A DNA stretch of 64,000 bases from Garcia nutans (GCA_947685225.1 CANTUV010000002.1:5394001-5458000); one strand, 5' to 3'; shown: positions 1 to 10,984, counted from the stretch's first letter. The notes: a model not told the origin generated them from the sequence alone. Program-made: numbers and translations.

Positions 1-555
1 AGAGTTGATCCGAGTAAAGTTGATGATATTTTGAATTGGAGTTCATCGAAGACTATGACAGAGGTTAGAAGTTTTCTGGGATTGGCAGGCTATTATCATC
101 GTTTTGTGAAGGGTTTTTCTATGATAGCTACACCACTCATCAGATTGCTATGGAAAGGAGTTAGATTTGTGTGGACAGATTGGTGTCAGGTGAGTTTTGA
201 GCAGCTGAGGGAGATGTTGACTTAGGCTCCTATTCTTACCCTGCTTGTGGAAGGTAAACCATATGTGATATACAGTGATGCTTCACATAGTGATTTAGGT
301 TGTGTTCTAATGTAGGAGGGTAGAGTCATTGCTTATACCTCTCTATAGTTGAAGCCACATGAGCTGAATTACCAGACGTATGTTTTAGAATTAGTAGCTA
401 TAGTTTTTGCCTTGAAGATTTGGCGGCATTACTTGTATGAGGAAAAGTGTTTCATTTATACGGATCACAAGAGTTTGAAATACTTGGGTGTTCAGAAAGA
501 GCTAAATCTTTGGCAGAGATGGTGGTTAGAGTTGAGTAAAACTATGACTATTTGA
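1..555 (+). pseudogene. Tekay-1 pol: end of reverse transcriptase and RNase H (broken)
   Basis: Frame 1 reads the C-terminal thumb of a Ty3 RT, with SFLGLAGYYHRFVKGFS near the start. It continues into the RT-linked RNase H (YVIYSDASH near 265, IYTDHKSLKYL near 460). Three in-frame TAG codons interrupt it, at 223-225, 313-315 and 346-348. At each, glutamine (CAG) is usual in relatives, so C-to-T decay explains all three. A frameshift near 540 moves the downstream reading to frame 3. The RNase H motif after it reads VVANALSQK where relatives have VVADALSRK, so an Asp is replaced by Asn. This is a dead fragment of the enzyme that copies element RNA into DNA. Confidence 0.9.
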
Positions 556-1355
556 TTGATTATCATCCTGGTAAGGCAAATGTTGTTGCTAATGCCTTGA
601 GTCAGAAGTCTTTGGCAGGTTTGACTGCTTATTCGCCATCGTTGCTTGTTGAGTTGAGAGCATTGCATGCTAGATTTGAGTCTTGTGATGATGCTGCCTT
701 GATGGCTCAGTTACAGTTGAGGCCATTCTTGTTGAATCATATTAGGGAGGCTCAGTTGGCAGATGAGAGAATCCAAAAAATTATCCTTGTTTGTCAGAAG
801 GGGGAGTGTCGAGACTTTTATGTGAAGGATGATGGCAGTCTATGGTACAGAGATAGGTCGTGTATTCCTGAAGATGTAGAATTGAAAAGGAAGATATTAG
901 AGGAAGCACATCAGTCACTTTATGTTATGCACCATGGGAGTACCAAGATGTATCAGGACTTGAAGCAACAATATTAGAAGTCAGGTATGAAGAGGGACAT
1001 AGCAGAGTTGGTATCCAGATGTCTCACTTGCCAGAGAATGAAAGCTGAGAACCAGGTTCCTTCAGGATTGCTCCAACCTTTATCAGTGCCAGAGTGGAAA
1101 TGGGAGCGAGTGACAATGGATTTTGTGACTGGACTGCCTTTGACCCAGAAGAAGCATGATGCAATCTGGGTGATAGTTGATCAAATGATGAAGACAACTC
1201 ATTTTCTTTCAGTTCAGATGGATTATTCTCTTGAGAGTTTGGTTGAGTTGTATATCAGACAGATAGTGAGGTTGCATGGACTCCCAATGTTTTTAGTGTT
1301 GGATAGATATCCCCATTTACTTCAAGATTTTGGAAGAATTTGCATGATGCTTTAG
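552..1355 (+). pseudogene. Tekay-1 pol: integrase N-terminal and catalytic core (broken)
   Basis: Frame 3 carries the RNase H-integrase linker, the HHCC zinc finger (AHQSLYVMHHGSTKMY and CLTCQ near 1020-1036) and the catalytic core. The first catalytic Asp lies in ERVTMDFVTGLP near 1120 and the second in LVLDRYP near 1304. One TAG at 975-977 interrupts the finger where relatives have Trp. Around 1310-1355 the frame shifts and a stop follows, so the third acidic residue lies in a different frame downstream. Integrase would insert the cDNA into the host genome. This copy cannot make it in one piece. Confidence 0.9.
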
Positions 1356-1362
1356 TTCTCGG

Positions 1363-2118
1363 TTGCATTTTAGTACTGCTTTCCATCCTCAGATAGATGG
1401 GCAGTCAGAGAGAGTGATACAGATTCTAAAGGATATGTTGAGAAGCTGTATCATTGATTTTACAAGGAATTGGGATAGATTTTTGCCACTAATTGATTTT
1501 GCTTATAACAACAGTCATCAGCCCAGTATTGGGATGGTTCCTTATAAGGCCTTGTATGGCAGAAGATGCAGGACACCTTTGTGTTGGGATGAGGTTGGAG
1601 AAGGTAAACTTGTCGATCCCGATTTGATTAAGGAAACAGAAGATAAAGTGAAAGTGATTCGGGGTCGCTTGAAAATAGCTTCAGACCAACAAAAATCCTA
1701 TTCAAACTTGAAGAGAAGAGACATAGAGTTCAGTGAGGGAGATAAAGTATTTCTGAAGGTGTCTCCATGGAAGAAGATTCTGAGGTTCGGTTGAAAAGGG
1801 AAGTTGAGTCCTCGTTTCATAGGACCATATGAGGTGCTGGAGAGAGTTGGTCCAGTGGCTTATAAACTAGCTTTACCGCCTGAGTTGGATCAAATTCATA
1901 ATGTTCTCCATGTCTCGATGCTTCAGAGATATGGGTCTAACCCATCTCATGTCATATCAGTAAAGTCTATTGAGGTGAGTCAATATCTGACTTACGAGGA
2001 AGAACCAGTGGCGATTTTGACACAAAAGGTTAAAGAATTGAGGAATAAGAACGTGCCACTTGTGAAAGTCCTTTGGAGGAATTGTGCCACTGAGGAGACG
2101 ACATGGGAGAGTGAGTAG
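1363..2118 (+). pseudogene. Tekay-1 pol: integrase C-terminus with chromodomain (broken)
   Basis: The frame begins HFSTAFHPQIDGQSERVIQ, containing the catalytic Glu of integrase. It continues through the GPY/F region (SPRFIGPYEVLERVGPVAYKL) to a chromodomain-like tail, YEEEPVAILTQKVKEL then VKVLWRNCATEETTWE. A TGA at 1792-1794 interrupts it where Arg is usual, and the frame ends at TAG 2116-2118. In chromoviruses such a tail is thought to steer integration toward particular chromatin. This places Tekay-1 in the Tekay/Del clade. The 65 bp between the stop and the LTR hold the polypurine tract. Confidence 0.9.
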
Positions 2119-2170
2119 GCCAATTATTCCAAACTTGAGAACAGGTAATTTCGAGGACGAAATTTATTTT

Positions 2171-2183
2171 AGGGGGAGAGAAT
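2171..2183 (+). other. Polypurine tract of Tekay-1
   Basis: AGGGGGAGAGAAT lies directly before the LTR start TGTAATATCCC. The preceding phrase TTTCGAGGACGAAATTTA matches the - strand phrase next to the LARD LTR at 33564-33600, so both elements share plus-strand priming signals. Confidence 0.9.
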
Positions 2184-4034
2184 TGTAATATCCCAAAATT
2201 TTGAAAATTTCTAATTTTTGAAAATTTGATAAAATAATTTATAATTTAAATGGATAAATTAAATTAATGGTTTTAAATGAAAAATGAAGGGGTTTTAAAT
2301 TAAAAAGTGGGATATATATGTGATATATATACAATATATATATACAACATATAAAAGTTAACAAAAAAGTCAACATTTTAAAAGAAAAGTCAAAAGTCAA
2401 AGTAAAAGGTATTTTAGTAAATAAATCTTAGAAATTCAAAATTATTAAATTAATTCAAAAATAAATAATTTTTGAATGGAAGAGGAATTTTTGAACTTTT
2501 AATTTATTAAATATATAAATAATTAATTAATTATTAAAATATTATAATATATATATATATGGTTTAAAATAAAATATGAAAGGAAAGAGAAATTAAAAAG
2601 TTGTCTTCATTTCTTCTTCTTCTTCATTAAGGCTGAACCACCATGAGAGCTTAGAACAAGGATTTTAATTCTTGTATAATCCACAAATTGAAGGATTTAA
2701 CAAGTTTAATGTGGATTTTTTGTGATTTCCACCAAATTTGGTAAGTTTCCAACTCATTTCTTTGAATTCCATAGAAATTTTGATTATGTGTGATTTTGAA
2801 TTTTTAAGTAGCATGTTATAATTATTGGAATTGGTGTGTATGATATTATTTTGGATAGTTAACAATAATTTTAAGGTTGGATTGAAGAGATGACGGAGTT
2901 TGGTTAAAGAATGGTGAAGAGAGCGAATTTAGGGTTATGGATTTTTAGAGTTTGAGAAATCGTGGTTTTTAATTGTGTAAATTGGTTCCAAATGAGTTTT
3001 TTTGGTGCATAAATAAGTATTTTAAAGTCAAATATTGGATTTGGCTGTGTTTGGTTGGAGTTTGAGAATGGAAGTGGAGATTTAGGGTTTTGGAAAAGTG
3101 ATTTTCCAAAGTTGTCGAATTGTTTGATTTTATTTGTTTGAGCTTGTTGTTTAGTGTTAAAAGTGATGAATATAAGCTTGAAATGATTAATGGATTGTGT
3201 TGGAATGGAAAACCTTCAATGGGGGAAGGTTATGCCATTTTAGGGTTTTATGTATAAGATTATATTTTTGTAATGTAAATGGTTTAAATGTATTAAAATA
3301 TGTTTTAAATAATATAAATAAACTTAAAACACTAATTTAAATGGAATAGAATGGAATTCTAATGTTAAAATAAGGAAAGGCTAAATTTTTGGAATTTGTA
3401 GGAGTGATGTTTAATTATGGTTTAATATTGGAAATGCAATTAAATGTGATACTAAATTATTGTTTGCTATCACATTTGGTTTAGGCATTGAGGGAGGTTG
3501 ATTTGCTTCATCGAAGTGGTGAAGGGCAAGTTGGAAGGATAGGATTGGAGGTTGTTTTAAGCTTGTTTTGGTTGCTATTTGAGGTAAGTACAAACTTTGA
3601 ATACATTGGTTATATTTGCATGACATTTGGGCTTATCACATTTTGGTTGGAAAATGTGTTAAGCTACTTGATACATTCGTTATGTATGAATAATGTGCTA
3701 TGACATTTGTAATGTCATATATGTGTTAAATTCATTGTGAAAAGCCATTGATAATGGCTAAATTGTGTAAAATATGAAATATGTGTATTATGTGGAAATG
3801 ACCCAAAGTGTTTAGTAATGTCATTTGTTGTGTATGCATTTAGTGCATTGTTAAAAAAGCCATTGGTATTGGCTAGATTACATTAAATGTGATTAATATG
3901 TGAATTATGTTGAAATACCCAAGGTAATTGGGTAATGTGTTGTAAATGCAAAAATGTGGTATAATGTAATGAGATATGTGGAAACATAATGAAATGAATT
4001 GATATCGATATCGATATAAATGAGAAATATGAAT
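2184..4034 (+). repeat. Tekay-1 3' LTR, first part
   Basis: Starts TGTAATATCCC after the polypurine tract and ends at the Sirevirus TSD. It is AT-rich, with a (TA)n run near 2545-2560 and a TTC microsatellite near 2607-2626. Blocks such as GCCATTGATAATGGCT (3743-3758) recur in the solo Tekay LTR at 54083-56876. I see no coding sequence; short ORFs here are chance. A palindromic run of alternating ATATCG lies at about 4001-4018, just before the Sirevirus insertion point. Confidence 0.88.
4030..4034. repeat. Target-site duplication TGAAT (left copy)
   Basis: TGAAT directly precedes the Sirevirus 5' LTR and is repeated at 14138-14142 directly after its 3' LTR. This is the 5-bp duplication expected of Ty1/copia integration and fixes the element borders. 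Confidence 0.95.
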
Positions 4035-4885
4035 TGTTAGACAAATGATCTCAATTTTGATCCTTGACAACTCAAATTGAATGATCCATTTAACATGTGT
4101 TTGGAGAATCTTGTTGCAGGCTTAGGTTGCTTCAAATAAAGCTGAACAGAACACTTCTAGCGGTCACACAAAACCTGAATACGATCGCACCATTCAATTA
4201 AAGGAAGAAACATTATCACAGTAGGTTTCGCGGTCAGAAACCCGACTTTAGTCGCGACCGCACTTAAAGACTAGCAACCGTCCCAAGTTATGGATGACCA
4301 CTACTCAAGGACCTCAAATCATTATAATCACAGTAAGGTTCACAGTGACAAGAACGGTGAATGATACAGCCTCGCTTACCACTTTAGCGACCGCGCCTTC
4401 ATATTCGCCACCGTTCTGCCAATGCAGGAGAAAATTGCTTAAAGAGACAGTAGTGTTCGCGTCCTCAGGTGCGTCTAGAAGTTTGACGCGAGTTTCTCAA
4501 CTCGACCGCGAGATGATACCTAGGGCGATTGCGACACTCAAATTTTGGCGGACATCTCTTCTGCCCTGTCAGAGAATGACACGTGACATGACCGTTATAA
4601 TCCTACTTTAACATTCAAAAAGGGCGACCGCACCTTTGTGATGCGCGACCGTCCCGACAACCACAACATGGGCAAGATTCCTGCTGCAGAGCACTCAAAT
4701 TCGACCGTTGAAGCTTTTTTAAATTCAGCGACCGTACCTAATCCAAGGACGACCACGTGAGATATGAGCGCGACCATCCTTGTATGAAGGACGACCGCGA
4801 AATTCTTCAGACAGTTTAATAAAGAAGGTCTAGACTGCCAAAACTTTATTCTCACTATCAATAACGGCTAGTAAGACCACATTGG

Positions 4886-4895
4886 CTATAAATAC
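4886..4895 (+). promoter_or_regulatory. TATA box of Sirevirus 5' LTR
   Basis: CTATAAATAC follows the CpG-rich U3 block and lies about 550 bp before the LTR end. The same sequence is kept in the 3' LTR at 13589-13598. Transcription of the element would start some 25-35 bp downstream. Confidence 0.75.
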
Positions 4896-5039
4896 AGTGC
4901 TTCTACAAGAAAAGCAATAAGAAGTGAAGCAAGAAAAAAGAATTTGATAGCCAAGCAACAACTTTTCTTTTACTTAAACTTACATTTGAATTGTAATGAA
5001 TGTTAGGTGTTAGCATTGAAAACACCATTGTATAAGTTT

Positions 5040-5233
5040 GAGTGTGAGCTTGGAAAACACTTGGGTTGTGAGAGTAAGCCTTGTAAAACTCTTGTTTAGG
5101 TTGTGAGAGTGAGCCTTAAAAACTCCTTTAAAGGTTCTTGAGTGTAAGCCTTAGAAAAACACTTGTGAAGTTAGGTGTGAACTTGTGAAAACACCAAAGT
5201 TGGAAGTGAGCTTGTAAAAACTTCAAAGATTAG
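5040..5233 (+). repeat. Diverged ~32-bp tandem repeats in R/U5 of the Sirevirus LTR
   Basis: About six units of the pattern GTGAGNNTRAGCCTTGTAAAA-CWCTT follow one another downstream of the TATA box. They recur almost unchanged in the 3' LTR near 13740-13933. They lie in the transcribed leader; their function is unknown. Confidence 0.7.
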
Positions 5234-5445
5234 TGAAACCTTAACAAGTTGTTAAGGAAGTGGATGTAGGATTGAAGTAAATCCGAACCACTATAAATCT
5301 TGTGTGTTCTTTCTTTCTTCCATTACTCAACCATCTCTCTATTCCGCATTTCTATTTTGTTGAGTTTTTTAATTGTCATTATTTCTTGAGGAAACCAATT
5401 CACCCCCCCCCCCCCACCTCTTGGTTGCCATCTTGGGACAACAAT

Positions 5446-5460
5446 TGGTATCAGAGCCTG
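5446..5460 (+). other. Primer-binding site, initiator Met tRNA (Sirevirus)
   Basis: TGGTATCAGAGCCTG begins two bases after the LTR end at 5443. TGGTATCAGAGC is complementary to the 3' end of plant initiator methionine tRNA, the usual primer of copia and chromovirus reverse transcription. Confidence 0.93.
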
Positions 5461-5496
5461 AGATTTCTTAAACTTAATTGTGAAATTTGATCCACT

Positions 5497-6660
5497 ATGG
5501 CAACTTCTTCTTCATCAAACTCTCATGGAAATCTTAACACTATTCTTAGACCCTACATTGATGGAACTGATTATTCATACTGGAAACACAAAATGTATTT
5601 ATTTATAGACAGTGAAGGGATTGAACTATGGGATTTTGTGGAAAGTGAGTGGAAACCTCCCACTTATGAAGCTGACAGTATTCAAGTTCCACTTCCCAAA
5701 GCACAATGGTCAACTAGCAATGTCAAAGATCGATTCAAGAACAATAGAGCCGCTTCCATCTTGATGAATTCCATTTCAAGAGAAGAAGGTGGAAGAGTTC
5801 AACATTTAACTTGTGCACATTGCATTTGGAAAAAACTCGAAAACTACCATGAAGGTACGACTCCAGTGAGATTTACCAAGAAACAAATGCATGTCCATGA
5901 GTATGAGCTATTCAAGATGAAATCAAATGAAAATGTCACCGACATGACCAATCACTTGCTTGCTATTGTCAATGAACTAAAGAAGTATGGCAAGGTATAT
6001 GATCAAGGTGATGTAAACAGTAAAATCTTGAGAGCCCTAAGAGCTAGAAAAAACTTTGAATCAAAAGTATCATCCATAGAAGAAGCTCATGGTCTTAGCA
6101 CATTAAAAATCGACGAGCTAGTTGGTAAACTATTCACATTTGAGCTACACAGTGAGAAGGAAGAAGATCAAGGTGAAAAAGAAAAAAGAAAACCAATTGC
6201 ACTCAAAGCAATCAAAGAAGTTGAGAGCTCAAGCAATGAAGGTACTGATGATGAAGATGAAATGGCAATGTTCTAAAAAAGAATCAATGAATGGAAAAGG
6301 AAGAAAAGATTACAAGCAAACAAAGGTACACCTCCAAAATTCTCCTTCAAAGATAAAGAAAAGAAAAATGAGGTAAAGTGCTATGAATGTGGAAAAATTG
6401 GTCACATTAAATCAAATTGCTTCAAATTGAAAAACAAAAAGAAATGGGATAAAGAAAAGAAAAAGTCTCTCAAAGCCACATGGGATGACTCTTCTTCAAG
6501 TGAAGAAGAAGAAGAAGAAGGAATTGGAAATCTGTGTCTCATGGCTATTGAAGATGACTCCAATGAGGTAAGCACTCAATCCTTTGATCTAGTAGCACAT
6601 AATGATACAAATGATATAGATGATAATGATTTGATTGAGCACATGAACTTTAAAATATAA
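5497..6660 (+). pseudogene. Sirevirus gag, N-terminal and first zinc-knuckle part (one internal stop)
   Basis: ATG 5497 opens MATSSSSNSHGNLN, then LRPYIDGTDYSYWKHKMYLFI, which is typical of copia gag (DUF4219/UBN2-type capsid). One frame runs to 6660 with a single TAA at 6274-6276, splitting 259 codons from the rest. After the stop the frame encodes a CCHC knuckle, CYECGKIGHIKSNC, near 6379-6420, then a Ser/Glu-rich acidic stretch. Gag forms the virus-like particle and binds element RNA. The stop would separate the capsid from the RNA-binding knuckle. A second stop at 6658-6660 is followed by a frame change. Confidence 0.9.
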
Positions 6661-7342
6661 AAATATTTTTCTAAAATGATGCTCTATAAAGAAAAAAAAC
6701 TCTAAGTTAGAAAAGGATTTTATATGCTTAAAGAACTCTACCTTAGAATTGAAAACCTCAAATGAACACTTGATGAATACAATAGAAGAGTTAAATAAAA
6801 ACTCACATGACTTAGAAAAAGTTATTAAAGAAAATGAAACATTGAAGCATGAACTAAAAGAACTAAAAGAATCAATTTCCAGATTTCATAAAGGAAAGGA
6901 AGCATTAAACACATTAATTAATAACCAAAGATCACCTTCCTTAAAATATGGATTAGGATTCAATGGCTCAACCAACATTGCACCAAGCAAACCAACATTT
7001 GTAAAAGCATCTACAATTGAAATCCCTGATGTTCATATCAAAGATGCTTGCACAAAGTCTACTTCTTATGGTTTGCTAGAAAATAAAGCCAAAAATAATT
7101 ATGCATTTTTGTACGCTAAACTTGCACAAAAGAAATCACATACTTGTAGTTGTATGCATGATACTTTAAATACAAAAAGAAAAATGCAGAAGTATAGAAT
7201 ACCATGGCAATGCACATATTGCATGAAATTCGGACATAAAAATTTTTCTTGTTATATAAGAAAGGCTCATCTCAAGTTAGAAGGCACTTTTACTACTAAC
7301 CATCAAGGACCCAACTTCATGTGGGTACCTAAAAGAAGATGA
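6661..7342 (+). pseudogene. Sirevirus gag, coiled-coil and second zinc-knuckle part (frameshifted)
   Basis: The reading moves to another frame after 6660. From 6749 it encodes a Lys/Glu/Leu-rich stretch that looks like a coiled coil (NTIEELNKNSHDLEKVIKEN). A second CX2CX4HX4C knuckle, CTYCMKFGHKNFSC, lies near 7210-7251. The frame ends GPNFMWVPKRR at TGA 7340-7342. Two knuckles in gag fit Sireviruses. The last codon overlaps the ATG of the protease frame as ATGA, so protease is in a different frame here. Confidence 0.85.
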
Positions 7343-7638
7343 TCACTATTGCCTTGCAGGTATGCCTAAAATCTACTATCAACGAAAGCACATGGCTTAT
7401 GGATAGTGGATGCTCAAGGCATATGACTGGGAATGCAAAGCTCTTTACAAGTATTACCTACAAACATGGACGTAATGTAACTTTTGGAAACAATGCTAAA
7501 GGAAAAATTCTTGGCGTTGGCTCCATTGGATCTATTGGTAAGGATTTAATAGAAGATGTATGGCTTATTGATGGTTTGAAACACAACTTGCTAAGTGTTA
7601 GTCAACTTTGTGATAAAAGCATACTTTGTCAATTTTGA
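7339..7638 (+). pseudogene. Sirevirus protease (fragmented frame)
   Basis: The motif WLMDSGCSRHMTG, with active-site D-S-G at residues 22-24, marks the copia aspartic protease that cuts the polyprotein. The frame continues NLLSVSQLCDKS, the usual end of the protease region. It then loses register near 7615-7620 and stops at 7636-7638. The continuation lies in the frame that starts at 7595. Upstream, the frame is offset from gag through the ATGA overlap. The domain is recognisable but could not be made as part of an intact polyprotein. Confidence 0.88.
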
Positions 7639-8299
7639 TTCCAAAGATTGCAAGATCACGAATTCAAATGATATTATCATATTTAAGGGTACTAGAACAA
7701 ACAACACTTATAATATCAACATACATTCAAATCATACATTTAAATGTTTAATGTCCACTAATAATGATGCATGGTTATGGCATAGAAGACTAGGACATGT
7801 TGGTATGGATCAATTAAAATATATATGTAATGAAAACTTAGTTAATGGCTTACCTAAGATAAAATATGATAAAGATAGGATTTGTGAACCTTGTCAACAT
7901 GGTAAGCAACATAAAAACTCATTTAAATCAAAGAGTGTTATAAGCACCTCTAGACCTTTAGAGCTCATTCATTTGGATTTGTTTGGACTAAATAGAGTTA
8001 CAAGCCTAGGAGGCAAATCATATGCATTTATTCTTGTTGATGATTACTCTAGATTCACATGGGTTAATTTCTTAGCTCAAAAGAATGAAGCCTTTAATTA
8101 CTTCAAAACGTTTGCAAAAAGAGTTCAAAATGAAAAAGGATATGTGATCACATCTATTAGAAGTGATCATGGCAAAGAATTTGAGAATGAAAATTTTGAA
8201 GGTTTTTGTAATGATCTTGGCATTTCACATAATTTTTCTGCTCCTAGAACTCCACAGCAAAATGGTGTAGTTGAAAGGAAAAATAGAACTTTAATTTAA
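7595..8299 (+). pseudogene. Sirevirus integrase, zinc finger and catalytic core
   Basis: The ORF has the HHCC zinc finger (H63, H68, C97, C100; LWHRRLGHVG and ICEPC). It also has a DD35E core: D128 in LIHLDLFG, D191 in RSDHGKEF and E227 in NGVVERKN, with 35 residues between the last two. All catalytic residues are present. The frame ends at TAA 8297-8299, just after KNRTLI, where relatives read on into MARTML. The next frame begins directly after the stop in the same register, so a single nonsense change splits integrase. Confidence 0.92.
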
Positions 8300-8923
8300 A
8301 TGGCTAGGACAATGCTCAATGAATATGATTTACCATCTTATTTTTTGGCAGAAGCCATTAATACAGCTTGTTACATCGCAAATCGTGTTTACAAAAGGCA
8401 TTTAACTAATAAAACTTCTTATGAGCTATGGAATGGAAGAATACCCAGAATTGGATATTTTAGAGTATTCGGATGCAAATGCTTCATATTGAATACCAAG
8501 GATAATCTTGGAAAATTTTCATCCAAATCAGATGAAGGCATATTTCTAGGATATTCATCATATAGCAAAGCATATAGGGTATTTAACATGAAAACTCTAG
8601 TTATAGAAGAAACAATACATGTTGTATTTGATGAATCATCTAAACTTGATCAAAAGAAAGGTATTACTTTCAGTGACCCTGCAGGTACTCTTGAACCTCT
8701 TGAATCTATTGATGCTCCAAAGATCAATCAATATGAATTTGAAGAAAAGACTCAAGATCTACCTAAGGATTGGCAATACAAGAAAGACCATCCTAAGGAA
8801 CTCATCATTGGAGAAACATCTAAGGGAGTAATTACTAGATCTAAAATTAATCATATAGATGTTAATTTTGCTTTTGTTTCTAAAATTGAGCCAAAGACTA
8901 TTGAAGAGGCCTTAAATGATTAA
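8300..8923 (+). pseudogene. Sirevirus integrase C-terminal region and linker to RT
   Basis: In register with the upstream core after one stop, it begins MARTMLNEYDLPSYF and continues with TSYELWNGRIP and FGCKCFILN, typical of the copia integrase C-terminal half. The integrase-RT linker follows. It ends at TAA 8921-8923 in the phrase EEALND, where relatives continue into WITAMQDEL. The RT frame resumes in the same register, so again a single nonsense codon is the break. Confidence 0.9.
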
Positions 8924-8938
8924 AATTGGATAACTGCA

Positions 8939-10423
8939 ATGCAAGATGAACTTAATCAATTTGAAAGAAATAATGTTTGGCAACTTACTCCTAGACCTAC
9001 AAATCACTCTATAATAGGATGCAAATGGGTCTATAGGAATAAGCTTGATGAAAATGGTCACTTTGTTAGAAATAAAGCAAGATTGGTAGCCAAAGGCTAT
9101 AATCAAGAAGAAGGTATTGACTATGATGAAAATTTTGCCCCCGTAGCAAGATTAGAAGCTATTAGAATATTACTTGCTTTTGCATGTCATATGAACTTTA
9201 AACTTTTTCAAATGGATGTTAAAAGTGCATTTTTAAATGGACTTATAAGTGAAGAAGTTTATGTAGAACAACCTCCTGGTTTTGAAAATTACAAATTTCC
9301 TGATCATGTTTTCAAACTTACCAAAGCTTTATATGGATTGAAACAAGCACCAAGAGCTTGGTATGATAAACTTAGTGCATATCTACTTGAAAATGGTTTT
9401 TCAAAAGGAAAAGTAGACACAACTCTCTTTGTTAAAAAGGATAAGCATAACATTTTGATTGTACAAGTTTATGTGGATGACATAATATTTGGAGCTACTA
9501 ATGAAGCCTTGTGCAAAGAATTTGCTTCTTGTATGACTAGGGAATTTGAAATGAGCATGATGGGTGAACTTAAGTTCTTCCTTGGACTGCAAGTCAAGCA
9601 ATGTGAAGATGGGATCTTCATCAACCAATCCAAATATACAAAAGAACTCATCAAGAAATTTGGAATGGATGGCTGCAAAACAAGCAAAACTCCTATGAGC
9701 ACATCCTTAAAATTAGGTAAAGATGAAAATGGTAAAGCAGTAGATGAGAAGAAATATCAAGGTATCATCGGATCACTACTTTACTTAACCGCTTCTAGAC
9801 CTGATATAATGTATAGTGTATGTCTTTGTGCTAGATTTCAAACTAGTCCTAAAGAATCACACTTGAATGCCACTAAGAGAATTTTGAAATATTTGAGTGG
9901 TACAATGCATTTGGGACTTTGGTATCCTAAAAACACATCATTTCATATCATAGGCTTTTCAGATGCAGATTATGCTGGTAGTATCTTAGATAGGAAAAGC
10001 ACTACAGGAGCATGTCACTTTCTTAGTAATTGTCTAGTCTCTTGGCATAGTAAGAAACAAGCATCAGTTGCTTTATCCACAACGGAAGCCGAATATGTTG
10101 CAGCATGTTTTTGTTGCACACAAGTATTATGGATGAAACAACAATTGCTTGACTATGGTAAAGTATTTAACAATATCTCCATTAAATGTCACAACACTAG
10201 TGCTATCAATTTGTCTAAAAACCCTATCCAACACTCTAGATCCAAACATATAGATATTAGACATCATTTCTTGAAAGAAAATGTACAAAATCAGAATATA
10301 ATCCTAGAATTTATAGATACACAAAATCAACTTGCTGATATCTTTACAAAACCCTTGAAAGAAGATAGACTTAACTTCATTAAACTTAATTTAGGAATGA
10401 TTGATGGAATCACTTTGAATTAA
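8939..10423 (+). CDS. Sirevirus reverse transcriptase-RNase H (open segment of a broken pol)
   Basis: An open frame of 494 codons. The RT has KWVYRNKLDENG, D93 in FQMDVKSAFLNG, LYGLKQAPRAWY and the catalytic YVDD at 178-181. RNase H follows, with SDADYAG near 341, ALSTTEAEYVA near 378-388, KHIDIRHHFLKE, and the copia hallmark LADIFTKPL near the end. All catalytic residues I can check are kept. The natural product is a polyprotein, so the ATG is just the first Met after the nonsense codon at 8921. Despite breaks elsewhere in pol, this segment has no internal stop. Confidence 0.93.
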   Translation: MQDELNQFERNNVWQLTPRPTNHSIIGCKWVYRNKLDENGHFVRNKARLVAKGYNQEEGIDYDENFAPVARLEAIRILLAFACHMNFKLFQMDVKSAFLNGLISEEVYVEQPPGFENYKFPDHVFKLTKALYGLKQAPRAWYDKLSAYLLENGFSKGKVDTTLFVKKDKHNILIVQVYVDDIIFGATNEALCKEFASCMTREFEMSMMGELKFFLGLQVKQCEDGIFINQSKYTKELIKKFGMDGCKTSKTPMSTSLKLGKDENGKAVDEKKYQGIIGSLLYLTASRPDIMYSVCLCARFQTSPKESHLNATKRILKYLSGTMHLGLWYPKNTSFHIIGFSDADYAGSILDRKSTTGACHFLSNCLVSWHSKKQASVALSTTEAEYVAACFCCTQVLWMKQQLLDYGKVFNNISIKCHNTSAINLSKNPIQHSRSKHIDIRHHFLKENVQNQNIILEFIDTQNQLADIFTKPLKEDRLNFIKLNLGMIDGITLN

Positions 10424-10984
10424 TTGCCTATCAATGAATTTTCAATGTGCATAAACCTTTTTTTTCTTAAACATTAGAAAATTCCTCCATCTTTCCTTGA
10501 CTCTTTCATTTCTAAGTCAGTCGCGTTCGCTCCAGTGTCCATAGCGATCGCTATCTCGTCTACCAGATTCATTCAAATAAAAATCTCTGTGCGCGGTCGA
10601 GAAAATTTATGCATGGACGCACTAATTTGAATAGTTTCGACCGTTACAGACAGTTTCTTCACCCGCGAGCGTACTGATCTTTCTAATGGTCGCTAGACCG
10701 CATTTCACGATCACACCCTTTTAAATCTGCGACCGCACCCTATACACTCTGCTCAAAATTTTGTAACCGTTGGCTGTATGACAGGTCACAACTCTTAACT
10801 TTCAACAGTCATAAACGGCTATTTTCTTAATTTCTTCTATTTAAGAGTATGATACATCAGTTTCTTGGATATTTTGCTTATTAAAACATATAAACTTCCC
10901 TCTAAATCTCAAAAATCATCTCAAAATCATATGCTTCTCAAAACACCTCTGTTTTCCAGTTTTCTTCTTTTTCTTTCTATCCTA
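10424..10984 (+). other. Spacer between pol and env-position ORF, rich in CGACCG-type words
   Basis: No ORF. Between 10519 and 10740 there are repeated CpG words such as GCGATCGC, GCGGTCG, TCGACCG, CGCGAGCG and GCGACCGCAC, like those in the LTR U3 at 4140-4810. The spacer then becomes AT-rich. It probably holds signals for making or translating the downstream ORF, but none can be named. Confidence 0.6.

Larger units (their letters stand above)
4035..5443 (+). repeat. Sirevirus 5' LTR
   Basis: Begins TGTTAGACAAATG and ends GGGACAACA. From about 4140 to 4810 (U3) it is packed with CGACCG/CGGTCG words in both orientations and many CpGs. A TATA box lies at 4886-4895. Downstream, 5040-5233 is a set of diverged ~32-bp repeats, and a run of 13 C lies at 5403-5415. 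No coding sequence is expected; ORFs seen here are chance. Confidence 0.95.

Noticed and set aside
4294..4861. ORFs of about 90-105 codons in the Sirevirus LTR, partly repeated at 13138-13564
   Set aside because: They lie in the U3 region. The frame does not hold between the two LTRs on the + strand, and the content is CGACCG repeats.
5446..5460. tRNA gene fragment
   Set aside because: Only the short primer-binding match to initiator Met tRNA is present, with no cloverleaf; the same holds at 37062 and 57377.
10865..10984. Signal peptide at the start of the env-position ORF
   Set aside because: The hydrophobic run exists, but an in-frame ATG at 10985 with a basic N-terminus is at least as likely a start, so I do not claim a secreted or membrane protein.
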